From NCBI GenBank assembly GCA_035304385.1, contig DATGQD010000004.1:32429-96428 (forward strand): a DNA stretch of 64,000 nt, in the 5' to 3' direction. The position numbers and the translations under genes were made by a program. The notes under the pieces are model-generated. The model saw only the letters and a program-made list of their open reading frames with translations, did not search any database and was not told where the DNA came from. This stretch comes from ZC4RG29 sp035304385 (lineage in GTDB: Bacteria; Bacteroidota; Bacteroidia; Cytophagales; Cyclobacteriaceae). Positions 26,695 to 35,251 of the stretch are shown one piece after another (positions within the stretch are counted from its first letter, which is position 1; every line of letters starts with the position of its first letter).

Positions 26695-27447
26695 ATGGCT
26701 TCTATCGATCCGATAATTTCCGTACAACGACTGACAAAGAAGTTCGGCACCTTTACCGCAGTCGACGCCATCAGCTTTGAGGTAATGAAGGGAGAGATCT
26801 TCGGCTTCCTCGGGGCAAACGGCGCAGGAAAGACTACGGCCATGAAGATCCTGATTGGCATTAGCCGGCCTACATCCGGCACGGCGACGGTCGCGGGATA
26901 CGATATTTACAAGGAGACCGAACAGATCAAGAAGAGTATCGGCTACATGAGTCAGCGCTTCTCATTGTACAACGATCTCACCATCAGAGAAAACATCGAA
27001 TTCTTCGGAGGGATATACGGACTTACCCAACATCAGATCCGCGACAAGGGGGAGGCGCTTGTGGAAAAGCTCGGTCTGCAGGACAATTACAAACGTCCCA
27101 TCAGCGACCTCCCGCTGGGCTGGAAGCAAAAACTGGCGTTTTCTATCGCGTTGCTGCACGACCCCAGGATCATATTTCTCGATGAGCCTACGGGTGGCGT
27201 CGATCCGGTAACCCGACGCATCTTCTGGAACATGATCTACGAAGCCGCACATCGCGGCGTCACCATCTTCGTAACCACCCACTATATGGATGAAGCGGAA
27301 TATTGCAATCGCGTATCGATGATGGTCGACGGCAAGATCGAAGCGTTGGACTCGCCGGGACGTCTGAAAGACAAGTACGGTGTGACTTCAATGAACGAGG
27401 TCTTCGTGCGACTCGCCAGAAATCAAACCAGGGGCAAAGACGCATGA
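26695..27447 (+). CDS. ABC exporter ATP-binding protein 2
   Basis: A 250-residue ABC ATPase. Walker A is GANGAGKTT and Walker B IIFLDEPTGG, but the signature is degenerate, DLPLGWKQK in place of LSGGQ. This is also seen in the second half of YbhF-type proteins and suggests one of the two ATP sites is weakly active or regulatory. The stop codon overlaps the ATG of the next permease (ATGA). Confidence 0.93.
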   Translation: MASIDPIISVQRLTKKFGTFTAVDAISFEVMKGEIFGFLGANGAGKTTAMKILIGISRPTSGTATVAGYDIYKETEQIKKSIGYMSQRFSLYNDLTIRENIEFFGGIYGLTQHQIRDKGEALVEKLGLQDNYKRPISDLPLGWKQKLAFSIALLHDPRIIFLDEPTGGVDPVTRRIFWNMIYEAAHRGVTIFVTTHYMDEAEYCNRVSMMVDGKIEALDSPGRLKDKYGVTSMNEVFVRLARNQTRGKDA

Positions 27448-28541
27448 AAGGATTTATCACAAAGGAGTTCTTCCACATTTTCCGCGACCGAAGATCACTC
27501 ATCATTCTCTTCGGCATGCCCATCGTGCAGATCCTGCTGTTCGGGTTCGCCATCACGAACGAGATCCGAAACGTAAACATCGCCATCCTCGACAAGGCGC
27601 ACGACACAAGTTCCGAACGAATCATAGAAAAGATGCTCGCCTCAGGATATTTCGTCATGAACGGCTACCTGGAATCAGAAGATGAAATAGAGGCGATTTT
27701 TCAAAAGGGGAAAATTAAGGCTGTTGTGGTATTCGGTCCCGACCTTGATCGTAACCTCGCAACTGGCGGCAACGGCGCAATCCAGATTCTTGCGGACGCT
27801 ACTGATCCCAATACCGCCAACACCATTGCCAACTATGCCGCTTCAATCGTGCGGGATTATCAGGCGGAGATCAATCTTAATACCACCGTGCCGTTTCAGA
27901 TCATACCTGAGGTGAGGATGTTGTATAATCCCGAACTGAAAGGTGTGTTCATGTTTATACCCGGCACGATGACGGTCATCCTTATGCTGGTTTCCGCGAT
28001 GATGACCTCAATATCGATAGCTCGCGAAAAGGAAATGGGCACCATGGAAGTCCTCCTGGTATCTCCGCTAAAGCCGGTGCAAGTCGTGACAGGCAAGGTA
28101 CTCCCCTACATCCTCCTTTCCTCGATAAACGCCGCTGTCATTCTCCTCCTGGGCTATTTTGTCTTTAAAATGCCTATGGAGGGTAGCTTGATCGCATTGA
28201 TGGGCACGACCCTCTTGTTCATCATTACGACGTTGTCACTGGGCATCCTGATCTCCACTGTGGCGCATACCCAGCAGATGGCTATGATGATATCGCTTAT
28301 GGGACTTATGCTTCCGACCATCATGCTGTCAGGTTTCGTATTCCCGATCGACAGCATGCCCTGGCCCCTCCGGTTCCTCAGTAACCTCATTCCGGCGAAA
28401 TGGTTTATCATCATCCTTAAGGGTCTTATGCTGAAAGGCGTGAGCATCACCTACCTGTGGAAGGAAGTATTGATTCTGGTGCTGATGACGCTCGCGTTGA
28501 TCGGCTTGAGTGTAAAGAAATATGCGATCCGACTCACCTGA
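27444..28541 (+). CDS. ABC-2 type permease 1 (YbhS-like)
   Basis: A 365-residue ABC-2 permease. The start at 27444 (MKGFITKEFFHIFRDRRSLI) overlaps the preceding stop codon by three bases. One N-terminal membrane helix, a large extracytoplasmic domain (about residues 45-175) and five more helices are seen. The conserved REKEMGTMEVLLVSPLKP segment marks the cytoplasmic coupling region. It is likely to pair with the next permease as a heterodimer. Confidence 0.93.
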   Translation: MKGFITKEFFHIFRDRRSLIILFGMPIVQILLFGFAITNEIRNVNIAILDKAHDTSSERIIEKMLASGYFVMNGYLESEDEIEAIFQKGKIKAVVVFGPDLDRNLATGGNGAIQILADATDPNTANTIANYAASIVRDYQAEINLNTTVPFQIIPEVRMLYNPELKGVFMFIPGTMTVILMLVSAMMTSISIAREKEMGTMEVLLVSPLKPVQVVTGKVLPYILLSSINAAVILLLGYFVFKMPMEGSLIALMGTTLLFIITTLSLGILISTVAHTQQMAMMISLMGLMLPTIMLSGFVFPIDSMPWPLRFLSNLIPAKWFIIILKGLMLKGVSITYLWKEVLILVLMTLALIGLSVKKYAIRLT

Positions 28542-28547
28542 CCCGGT

Positions 28548-29669
28548 ATGAAAACGATCTATTACCTGCTGAAAAAGGAATTCCGGCAAATTTTCCGCAA
28601 TCGCGCGATGTTGCCGATACTATTCGTCATGCCTGTGGTGCAGCTGCTGGTGTTGTCTTACGCTGCGACATTCGAAGTCAAAAACATTCGGCTGCATATC
28701 GTAGACAACGACCAATCGGCATTCTCTCGCGAACTGACACAAAAATTTCTTGTCTCTGACCACTTCCGGCTCACCGGCGTCTCGTTTTCCGGGAGGGTAG
28801 CAATAGATGAGATGCAGCGCCACAACACCGACCTGATCCTGCACATCCCGGCTTACTTTGAGCGCGACCTGGTGCGTAACCGGAAGGCCCAGCTAATGTT
28901 ATCCATCAACGCGATCGACGGCGCAGCCGCCGCGGTTGAGAACGTGTATGCGATGTCGATAATCCAGGATTTCAACGAAAACATTCGCGTCAGCATGGCG
29001 GACGATGCATTACCTTCCGAACGGCCGAAGGTATTTTCCATAACGCAATCGTTTTGGTTTAATCCTGAACTCGACTACAAGACGTTTATGGTCCCCGGTA
29101 TACTCGTACTACTGGTCACAATGATCGCAGTGTTCCTGGCCGGCATGAACATCGTTCGGGAGAAAGAGATCGGAACCCTGGAACAGATTAATGTCACGCC
29201 CATTAAGAAGCATCAGTTCATTATCGGCAAGCTCCTTCCCTTCTGGTTGCTGGCGCTTGTCGAACTCGCCGGGGGATTGCTGATGTGCTGGGTGATCTTT
29301 GGAATTGGCGTAGCCGGCAGTATTTGGGTGGTGTTTCTGTTCGCCTCAGTGTACCTGCTGGTTGTGCTGGGTATCGGATTTTTTATTTCCAATTTTGCCA
29401 ACACCCAGCAGCAGGCCATGTTTCTGTCGTGGTTCTTTATGGTGATCTTTATCCTGATGAGCGGCCTGTTCACACCCATCGAGAGTATGCCGTCATGGGC
29501 ACAGGTTTTGACTGAGTTCAATCCGGTACGCTACTTCGTGGAAGTGATGCGGATGGTCATGCTGAAGGGGGCCGGGCTGGATGATATTCTGCCACAACTC
29601 ACCCGGCTCGTCATCTATGCCGTACTCATGAACGGCCTGGCCGTGGTGGGTTATAAGAAAGTGGCGTAG
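28548..29669 (+). CDS. ABC-2 type permease 2 (YbhR-like)
   Basis: A 373-residue ABC-2 permease with the same topology as its upstream neighbour (N-terminal helix, large external domain, five C-terminal helices) and the matching REKEIGTLEQINVTPIKK coupling segment. It ends the tetR-tolC-hlyD-ATPase-ATPase-permease-permease operon. Homologous systems export toxic organics or cations, but the substrate here is unknown. Confidence 0.93.
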   Translation: MKTIYYLLKKEFRQIFRNRAMLPILFVMPVVQLLVLSYAATFEVKNIRLHIVDNDQSAFSRELTQKFLVSDHFRLTGVSFSGRVAIDEMQRHNTDLILHIPAYFERDLVRNRKAQLMLSINAIDGAAAAVENVYAMSIIQDFNENIRVSMADDALPSERPKVFSITQSFWFNPELDYKTFMVPGILVLLVTMIAVFLAGMNIVREKEIGTLEQINVTPIKKHQFIIGKLLPFWLLALVELAGGLLMCWVIFGIGVAGSIWVVFLFASVYLLVVLGIGFFISNFANTQQQAMFLSWFFMVIFILMSGLFTPIESMPSWAQVLTEFNPVRYFVEVMRMVMLKGAGLDDILPQLTRLVIYAVLMNGLAVVGYKKVA

Positions 29670-29682
29670 AAAAAGGGTGTCG

Positions 29683-30249
29683 CTAGATAAGCACTGGCGG
29701 TCGCTTCAACAGGAGCTCTGCGAGTTCGGGTGGGCCGGTAAAGTTCTTGCCAAGGAAGTCGTCCATTTCGCCCAGGGTCTCTTCGGATAGGAGTGCAGCG
29801 ATCTCGTCCATGGCTTCGAGCGAGACAGCGAAAGGCATATCATGCACGACGAGCAATTTTCCGGAGCATTGGGCCACGACCTGGTATTCAGGTGAGTTGG
29901 CTATGGGCGTGTCTTTGATAAGGCAATGGGTAATCCACTCGTTTACGGGCGCATCCTGGAGCTTCTGGCGGCGGGCGTCGAATCTTCCATATTCTGCAAA
30001 GTAGCTGGCCATACGCTGACGCGACGTTTCGCTCAGTGCCGCATTGAGCGAGGCGGAACACGAAAGGCAAATGGCGTACTCGAAGATGACTTCGCTCGTG
30101 CCCAGTTCCGGGAAGTGACGAACGGACTTTTCTATGAAGTAAGGGAAGCCATCGTGTAGTAGCTCAGCATTGCAGACCATACATCGCTCATGCGGTGCGC
30201 CGGTGTCGGACGAAAAAAGAAAAGGCGGAATATCAATCTCTCTTTGCAT
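29683..30249 (-). CDS. Conserved hypothetical protein with two CxxC pairs
   Basis: I do not recognise a named family. The 188-residue product has CMVC (Cys23, Cys26) and CLSC (Cys61, Cys64), suggesting a zinc ribbon-like N-terminal half, followed by a mostly alpha-helical acidic C-terminal half. No signal peptide or membrane helix is seen, so it is probably cytoplasmic. It is convergent with the exporter operon, 13 bases from the last permease stop, and no clear terminator lies between. Confidence 0.8.
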   Translation of the reverse strand: MQREIDIPPFLFSSDTGAPHERCMVCNAELLHDGFPYFIEKSVRHFPELGTSEVIFEYAICLSCSASLNAALSETSRQRMASYFAEYGRFDARRQKLQDAPVNEWITHCLIKDTPIANSPEYQVVAQCSGKLLVVHDMPFAVSLEAMDEIAALLSEETLGEMDDFLGKNFTGPPELAELLLKRPPVLI

Positions 30250-30319
30250 GGCGATTTCAAGAAGTTCACCGCTAAGATAGGTAACAGCAAGAAAACTTGA
30301 GGATGAAGTTTAGGGAGAT

Positions 30320-30817
30320 TCAGGGAAGGATCGCTTCCTTGTCGCGTACCCGTTCATCCCGCGTACTTCCGTTGTGACCTTCCGGTCGCACAGGCACTTT
30401 AGCAGCAATAATTCTGCCCCATTTGATTTTACCCCACACCCGCTCATGAATGTAGTAGATGATCACCTTGGTAATCAGCTCAAATCCGCCGATGGCAAAT
30501 GCGCTGACCCACGTTCCGGTGACAATGTAAGAGATCACGATGGTATCCATGGTGCCGAAAAAGCGCCAGGAGATGCCCTTGACGAGACTACGGGCGTGTG
30601 TAGGTCCCACACCATGTATGCGGCCGAAGGGGATGACATTCCACATGCGTTCGTGGAAGTAGTATAAGGCGATTTTGGTCATCACCTCCACCAAACCAAT
30701 CTTCACCGCTGTAGAAAACGTTCCGGTAACGATGTAAGCCAGCAGGATGGTGTCCATCGTTGCCGTAATACGCCAGGTAACGCCTTTTGTGACGCTCCTG
30801 AGGTGTGAATCGGTCAT
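30320..30817 (-). CDS. DUF2061 protein with two tandem repeats
   Basis: A 165-residue membrane protein made of two DUF2061 units. Each begins with a SxxKGxxWRxxxTMDT segment (SVTKGVTWRITATMDTILLA and SLVKGISWRFFGTMDTIVIS) and ends with YYxHERxW (YYFHERMWNVIPFGR and YYIHERVWGKIKWGR). Each unit has two hydrophobic segments. I start at 30817 (MTDSHLRSV) because the family usually begins there. An ATG at 30850 would add 11 residues. Function is unknown; members are common in Bacteroidota. Confidence 0.88.
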   Translation of the reverse strand: MTDSHLRSVTKGVTWRITATMDTILLAYIVTGTFSTAVKIGLVEVMTKIALYYFHERMWNVIPFGRIHGVGPTHARSLVKGISWRFFGTMDTIVISYIVTGTWVSAFAIGGFELITKVIIYYIHERVWGKIKWGRIIAAKVPVRPEGHNGSTRDERVRDKEAILP

Positions 30818-30936
30818 GTATACAGTGCCCTGCTTCAAACGCATGGGCAAAGAAAAAAAATTAAATTTATATAATCTATATATTTAGTAGACTTTTGAGG
30901 AAGAGGGTCCGGAATTTTCGACGGCCGGCGTTACGT

Positions 30937-31332
30937 CTACTTGGAGAGCGGGGAATAAAGGCTTTTCATCAACGCGTTCTGGTCCTTCATGATCTGGTCC
31001 AGGGGAAGCCCCAAATCTTTGTGGTACAGCTTGTAAATGAGTTGCCACTCCTTCTTGTCCATAAAACCGTCGGCATTGGCGATCACACACATCCACGCAA
31101 TACAGCGGATTTGCAGGGTTGTGTCCAGACGCTTCAGACCACTGACGGTTTCCTTATAGATGGCCTCCGGGGTTTTTCCTTCCAGGGCGGCGACCTCGCT
31201 ATTAAATCCGGTTTCTGAAAAGCCTTCAAGGCGAATCATTTGCCGGCCAACGGCCACCTCGCGCTCACTGGTCTGCGTATCCGCATTGATCAGCATGTGA
31301 AACAATTTTGCGAGAACCGACATGTGCTTCAT
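30937..31332 (-). CDS. TerB-like domain protein
   Basis: A 131-residue alpha-helical protein resembling the TerB/DjlA helical domain (for example WMCVIANADGFMDKKEWQLI, where TerB proteins have an acidic ADGxxxxxE stretch). No signal peptide is evident. Such proteins often act in stress or membrane-associated complexes, but their exact function is undefined. It stands alone downstream of an AT-rich intergenic stretch. Confidence 0.7.
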   Translation of the reverse strand: MKHMSVLAKLFHMLINADTQTSEREVAVGRQMIRLEGFSETGFNSEVAALEGKTPEAIYKETVSGLKRLDTTLQIRCIAWMCVIANADGFMDKKEWQLIYKLYHKDLGLPLDQIMKDQNALMKSLYSPLSK

Positions 31333-31706
31333 GGCAATAGCATGTAATAAAATGTTATCCTTTTCAAAACAATGCCAGGATGGTAATCTGGCAAAAAACT
31401 AAAAATCAGCCGTTACGGCCTGTCAGGCTATCCCAATTTTGAATATCATTTCCATTTTTGGAAAAGAGATCATGCACCACGAAGTCAGATTTTTGCCCGA
31501 TTTTGACAAAAATACATTGCGGCGGGGAAATTCCTAACCGGATCAGGCGATTTCATTTGGGCCCATCCGGATCACAAGGTACTGTAAAAGAGACTGTTAA
31601 AAGGCAGGTTACATGGCAGCAAAAGGATGCGACATGCGTTGTAAGGGTTATGCCCTTGCGGGGGCACCTTTGCGACACAATCAATTGACCGAATGCCAGC
31701 TATCTT
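31333..31706. other. Intergenic region with no convincing gene
   Basis: These 374 bases carry several short overlapping frames without recognisable features. A CACCTTTG (31665-31672) resembles a -7 box and lies 35 bases before a small membrane ORF. Nothing else is supported. Confidence 0.5.
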
Positions 31707-31826
31707 ATGAGCCTGCAAACCATCATATTGCTATCCTGTGCATTTACGGCAATTGGCTTGGTCGTGTTTATAGTTGGTGTAATCAGTCACCGCAGGAGCC
31801 TGGATGAAGGAAAGCATAACGGTTAG
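31707..31826 (+). CDS. Small single-pass membrane protein (39 aa)
   Basis: An ATG at 31707 opens a 39-residue frame. A short N-terminus is followed by one hydrophobic helix, about residues 5-27 (TIILLSCAFTAIGLVVFIVG), and a basic-then-polar tail (SHRRSLDEGKHNG), the charge pattern of an N-out/C-in membrane peptide. A -7-like CACCTTTG lies upstream and the stop codon sits inside a strong hairpin. I do not recognise a family. The hydrophobic span and the flanking signals support it, but such a short frame can arise by chance. Confidence 0.45.
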   Translation: MSLQTIILLSCAFTAIGLVVFIVGVISHRRSLDEGKHNG

Positions 31827-31841
31827 AACCATTATGCTTTC
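31810..31841. terminator. Hairpin between convergent genes
   Basis: GAAAGCATAA and TTATGCTTTC form a perfect 10-base-pair stem with a further GGTT/AACC stem inside. It overlaps the small ORF stop codon and lies 16 bases from the stop codon of the convergent lipoprotein gene. There is no strong U-tract, so efficiency is uncertain. Confidence 0.55.
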
Positions 31842-31856
31842 TCACCCGGCTTTAGC

Positions 31857-32732
31857 TCATCGCGATAACTCGTAAGCAACTACCTTGTTGGCAGAAAAGG
31901 CGGGGACCAGGAGCAGATTCTGTTCCGGGATGTAATCGATGTCCGCCGCGTTGGCACCGGCGTCGCGGGTATCAAGCAGGAGATGCTTGCTTCCGTCGGC
32001 TTCCACCAGGTGCACCATGCCATCCCAGGTCGAGACCAGGTACGCACCGTCGCCAACGGCTTCAATGCCGTCGGGATGTTCAATTCCCTCCGCCTTAACG
32101 GTAATTTCCTGGCTTTGAAGGTCTATAGCGTTCAATGTTGCGGCATTCCAGCTGGCCATGAGGAGCGCATTGCCGTCTGCCAGCAAACCGTTGGGGCCAT
32201 CAACGCCCTCCATCCAGATGGTCGCCTCCTCGCCGCTTATGCGCACGATAAAACCGACGTTGGAGTCACTAATGTACACGTCGCCGTTGGCCGCGACCGT
32301 AACATCGTTAAGGAACTGCGCGCCCGTAACAGGATATGATTTTACAATCGACCCTGCGTCGACATCAATCTCGACAACCTTGTCGATGTCGGCCACAAAC
32401 AACCGGTTGCCCCGAATGCCCATACCCTTGGGAGCATCAAGACCGGTAACCCAGTTCAGGTCGGTGATGGTTCCGTCAAGGCCGACGCGCGAGATGAAAC
32501 CATTGCCGTCCTTTTCACTAGGGACGCCGTTAATGTTCGAGACGTACAAAACATTTCGTTCCGCATCATAGAGTACCGACTCGCAGGTTGTGAGCAAGGT
32601 GTCGGTCTCCCACCTTTGTGTCAATGAAGGTGCGGCAGGTTCTTCAGCCACTTCCGCAGTTTCTTTCTTTGTGTTCCGGCAGCTTGACGCCATGAACGTG
32701 AGAATAAAAAGAACAAACAAGAGGTTTTTCAT
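31857..32732 (-). CDS. SMP-30/NHL-like beta-propeller lipoprotein
   Basis: A 291-residue lipoprotein (lipobox TFMASSC at about residue 18). After a low-complexity linker rich in E and A, the sequence shows repeated blade-like units (NVLYVSNINGVPSEKDGNG, NDVTVAANGDVYISDSNVG, GPNGLLADGNALLMASWNAA) as in SMP-30/gluconolactonase and NHL propellers. The role could be lactone hydrolysis or simple ligand binding. Metal ligands for hydrolase activity cannot be assigned with confidence. It is monocistronic. Confidence 0.82.
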   Translation of the reverse strand: MKNLLFVLFILTFMASSCRNTKKETAEVAEEPAAPSLTQRWETDTLLTTCESVLYDAERNVLYVSNINGVPSEKDGNGFISRVGLDGTITDLNWVTGLDAPKGMGIRGNRLFVADIDKVVEIDVDAGSIVKSYPVTGAQFLNDVTVAANGDVYISDSNVGFIVRISGEEATIWMEGVDGPNGLLADGNALLMASWNAATLNAIDLQSQEITVKAEGIEHPDGIEAVGDGAYLVSTWDGMVHLVEADGSKHLLLDTRDAGANAADIDYIPEQNLLLVPAFSANKVVAYELSR

Positions 32733-33061
32733 GAGAATGGTTGGTTGTTTTGAATCAAACGACGCTAAGATACAAAATGAATCGTCGTACCTTCGTCACG
32801 ATTTCCGTGGGTGGAAGCAACCTTTACAAAAAAATTACTTCTTCTCAGGATGCAATTTTCTCCACAAACGCCATCCACCCCTCATAGAAGCCATCCGGCC
32901 CCATTTTAACCCTGGTGCTAGGGGTTTTTGCCTATAGGAATTGTATAAAAATACTAGGTGGTAAACGGGTGACCTCAAGCCACACCATTGCGGTTGGCCA
33001 CCAAAATTTCAACCTTTCGCATACCGTTACCTGTCAAGTTAAAAGATCTAAAGACACTCTC
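32733..33061. other. Divergent intergenic region
   Basis: These 329 bases separate the divergent lipoprotein gene and a hypothetical gene. An AACCCT-loop-AGGGGTTTTT stretch near 32910-32932 is a weak terminator-like hairpin. TATCTTAG on the minus strand near 32770 is an imperfect -7 box for the lipoprotein gene. I see no gene. Confidence 0.4.
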
Positions 33062-33631
33062 ATGAACGTTAAGGAAGCACAGATCGGCAGGGCTGTCGTA
33101 TTCCACAGGATAGATATTGAATTGTACACAGGCCATAGACTGAGTTACCTGATCTCCCCGGAAGTAAGGGACTGGATGGAGGAATGGGTGGCCGCTGGTC
33201 CTTTCGATTCTGTGCCTGCGGCAGACTGCTTTCTTATTTTCTCAGTCATGCCCAATCGCACCGTGTTTGTACGAATGCATGACATCCGCAAGGTTACCAT
33301 TCACCGGACCACGACTAAAGCCATCGTCGGCATACGACCCCGGGGTGTGCCTGCATCCAGGGATGCAAACGCGCCGGCGGTGCTCCGACTCAAAGACTGC
33401 GGAAAGACCTTAGTGTTTCATCGGCTGGATCGAAAACACAGTACGATAGAGATCAACGAAGTCAACCTCTGGCAACCGTTCTTTTTTAAATCGGGCTTTC
33501 TGCATTTCCAGGAACTGAATGGTGCGAGTCACTATATACCGGTCGGCAGCATCACTACACTAGAAGTCGACAGCCAGCTGATCATACCATCAAACCCCTG
33601 GCCTTTGAAGGGCGATAGCGACAAAGGTTAG
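33062..33631 (+). CDS. Hypothetical protein
   Basis: A 189-residue product starting at ATG 33062 (MNVKEAQIGRAVVF). A longer frame to 32915 adds a stretch unlike the rest. I recognise no domain. The sequence is mixed alpha/beta with several short hydrophobic beta-like segments (RAVVFHRIDIELYTG, NRTVFVRMHDIRKVTIH, SGFLHFQELNGASHYIPVG), no signal peptide and no membrane helix. It is convergent with the NIF3-family gene (11 bases). Function unknown. Confidence 0.6.
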   Translation: MNVKEAQIGRAVVFHRIDIELYTGHRLSYLISPEVRDWMEEWVAAGPFDSVPAADCFLIFSVMPNRTVFVRMHDIRKVTIHRTTTKAIVGIRPRGVPASRDANAPAVLRLKDCGKTLVFHRLDRKHSTIEINEVNLWQPFFFKSGFLHFQELNGASHYIPVGSITTLEVDSQLIIPSNPWPLKGDSDKG

Positions 33632-33642
33632 GGCGCACGCGC

Positions 33643-34551
33643 TTACCCCAACTCCGATGAATATGGATCGCCGGAAGGAACGTGTGTCACGTTAATGCCG
33701 CCGACTATTGGCTTTAGCCAGGGCGCCACCCATTCCATACCGGGCTCTTCGCTCAGCACGTGTCCTAAGACGATCAGTGATGTCTGCATACCCATTGCGC
33801 GCGCGTCGCGGACATACTCTGTTGTCTCCCATTCATTAACCTCGCCGCATATAAGCAGGTCGGGTTTTTCACGCTTCATCACGGCAAGGTGCGGTCTGCC
33901 GCCCCACGCCCCCGGCATGATGGCGACGCGGCGGCACAGCTGATCCGGCTCGCCCACGACCTTCACAGCGTGTATACCCAAGCTGCGCTTCGCATGTCGT
34001 ATGATCTCGTCAAGGCGTGTCTCCGGCAGCGTGATTACGGTCGAGGACTCAACATAGTGCTGTTCCCATCCCAACCGCTGCAAGAATCCCATATACACAC
34101 CATCGGGTCGATGGCGATGAAGGTAATCATGAAATCGCCATACGGCGATACCATGCTCACGCAGAAGGTTCGCCTTGTAACGGTATACCGCGTCATCGCT
34201 GAGGAAGTCGGTTTCATCAAGATGATTGTAGAAGGTTGGCTCGTGCGCAATGATAAAGTTGGCACCCAGCTCGGCACACTTTTTTATTACATCGACTGTT
34301 GCGAACATCGTTGTAACGATGCCCTTTACCTCCTGATCGGCACGGCCGGCCTTAAGCGTGTCCACGGTCTGCGAAAGCGTTCCACCCGGAATCTTTGCCA
34401 CGATTCGGTCGATCACTTGCTGGACGGTGAGCGCCCTACCTTGCGCCGGGATGGCAAAAGCGGGCGCAGGAACTACAGCCGCCCCTACCATAGTAGCCAT
34501 GGTATTGATAAACCTTCGGCGGTGCATGCGTGATGGATTGATATGATTCAT
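33643..34551 (-). CDS. NIF3-family dinuclear metal protein with a Tat signal
   Basis: A 302-residue member of the NIF3/YbgI family, whose members form hexameric rings with two metal ions per subunit. The metal-site segments are IIAHEPTFYNH and RFHDYLHRHRPDG, and near the C-terminus LICGEVNEWE. Unusually, the N-terminus has a Tat-like leader (MHRRRFINTMATMVG, then a hydrophobic stretch to PAFA), which predicts export. NIF3 proteins are normally cytoplasmic. I start at 34551; the ATG at 34527 (MHRRR) is an equal alternative. Neighbours give no clue to function. Confidence 0.87.
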   Translation of the reverse strand: MNHINPSRMHRRRFINTMATMVGAAVVPAPAFAIPAQGRALTVQQVIDRIVAKIPGGTLSQTVDTLKAGRADQEVKGIVTTMFATVDVIKKCAELGANFIIAHEPTFYNHLDETDFLSDDAVYRYKANLLREHGIAVWRFHDYLHRHRPDGVYMGFLQRLGWEQHYVESSTVITLPETRLDEIIRHAKRSLGIHAVKVVGEPDQLCRRVAIMPGAWGGRPHLAVMKREKPDLLICGEVNEWETTEYVRDARAMGMQTSLIVLGHVLSEEPGMEWVAPWLKPIVGGINVTHVPSGDPYSSELG

Positions 34552-34683
34552 AAAACAATGTAATAATCCTGTACGAGAACCGGTGCGCAATTTTTTCATA
34601 GCCCGCCTTTCCCCTGCATGAAAGGTTTCGGCTATCCCGGGAAATCGCTATATTAGGTCGATCGTGGAGCCAACAGCGTCGTT

Positions 34684-35043
34684 ATGGCCTTTCGGAGTGT
34701 TTTACTGGCCGTTTTCCTGCTGACCGCATGCCGGGCAGACAAGATCGCTTGTCCCGAAATCACCGTCACCAAACTCAGAACGACAAACATCCGGCCCGGC
34801 CAACTCAGAAGGGCCGCGGAAGAAGATGAGAAGCTATCCGCATCTACGCGGTACCGTCCCTCCGACTTCAAGCGTCGTACCGATCTGAAAAAAGCTGAAG
34901 ATGTAGATGAGTGGGATTGCCCTGAGCCCGGGAAAGTAAAGAAGGCCGCCCGCGAACAGAAGAAGCGGATGGAGAAACAACTGCGATATGAGCAACGGAA
35001 GCGGAGGGATCAGGATACGCTGACGGTATTTCCCCTCCGTTAG
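34684..35043 (+). CDS. Small lipoprotein, hypothetical
   Basis: A 119-residue product with a lipoprotein leader (MAFRSVLLAVFLLTAC). The mature part is highly charged, with many Lys, Arg, Glu and Asp residues, and likely helical toward the C-terminus (KKAAREQKKRMEKQLRYEQR). Two further cysteines (IACPEI, EWDCPEP) could pair. I do not recognise a family. Its stop lies one base from the convergent coiled-coil gene. Confidence 0.7.
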   Translation: MAFRSVLLAVFLLTACRADKIACPEITVTKLRTTNIRPGQLRRAAEEDEKLSASTRYRPSDFKRRTDLKKAEDVDEWDCPEPGKVKKAAREQKKRMEKQLRYEQRKRRDQDTLTVFPLR

Positions 35044-35044
35044 T

Positions 35045-35251
35045 CTATGATTCGTTATCCCTGAGTTCCAGGATTTTTTTGCGCTGGTATTCGACCGTCG
35101 ACTTCATCTTTTCTAATCTGGTCCGCGCCGAATTCAATTTTGCACGTGTCTCCTTAAGCTGCTCGTTCTTTCGCTGCAATCGCGTCTGCAAGTCCTCCAG
35201 CAAGGTGATGAGGTATTCCTTCTCAAACTGTTCAAAGTTCACTTTCTTCAT
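35045..35251 (-). CDS. Small coiled-coil protein, hypothetical
   Basis: A 68-residue protein that is almost entirely heptad-patterned (LQTRLQRKNEQLKETRAKLN and RTRLEKMKSTVEYQRKKILE), so a single long coiled coil is expected. No export signal is seen. Such small coiled-coil proteins are frequent in Bacteroidota without known function. Support is the consistent heptad pattern and a normal ATG start. Confidence 0.6.
   Translation of the reverse strand: MKKVNFEQFEKEYLITLLEDLQTRLQRKNEQLKETRAKLNSARTRLEKMKSTVEYQRKKILELRDNES

Noticed and set aside
31458..31807. Two overlapping frames of 64-76 codons
   Set aside because: They show no motif or leader, and one overlaps the 39-residue membrane peptide in another frame.
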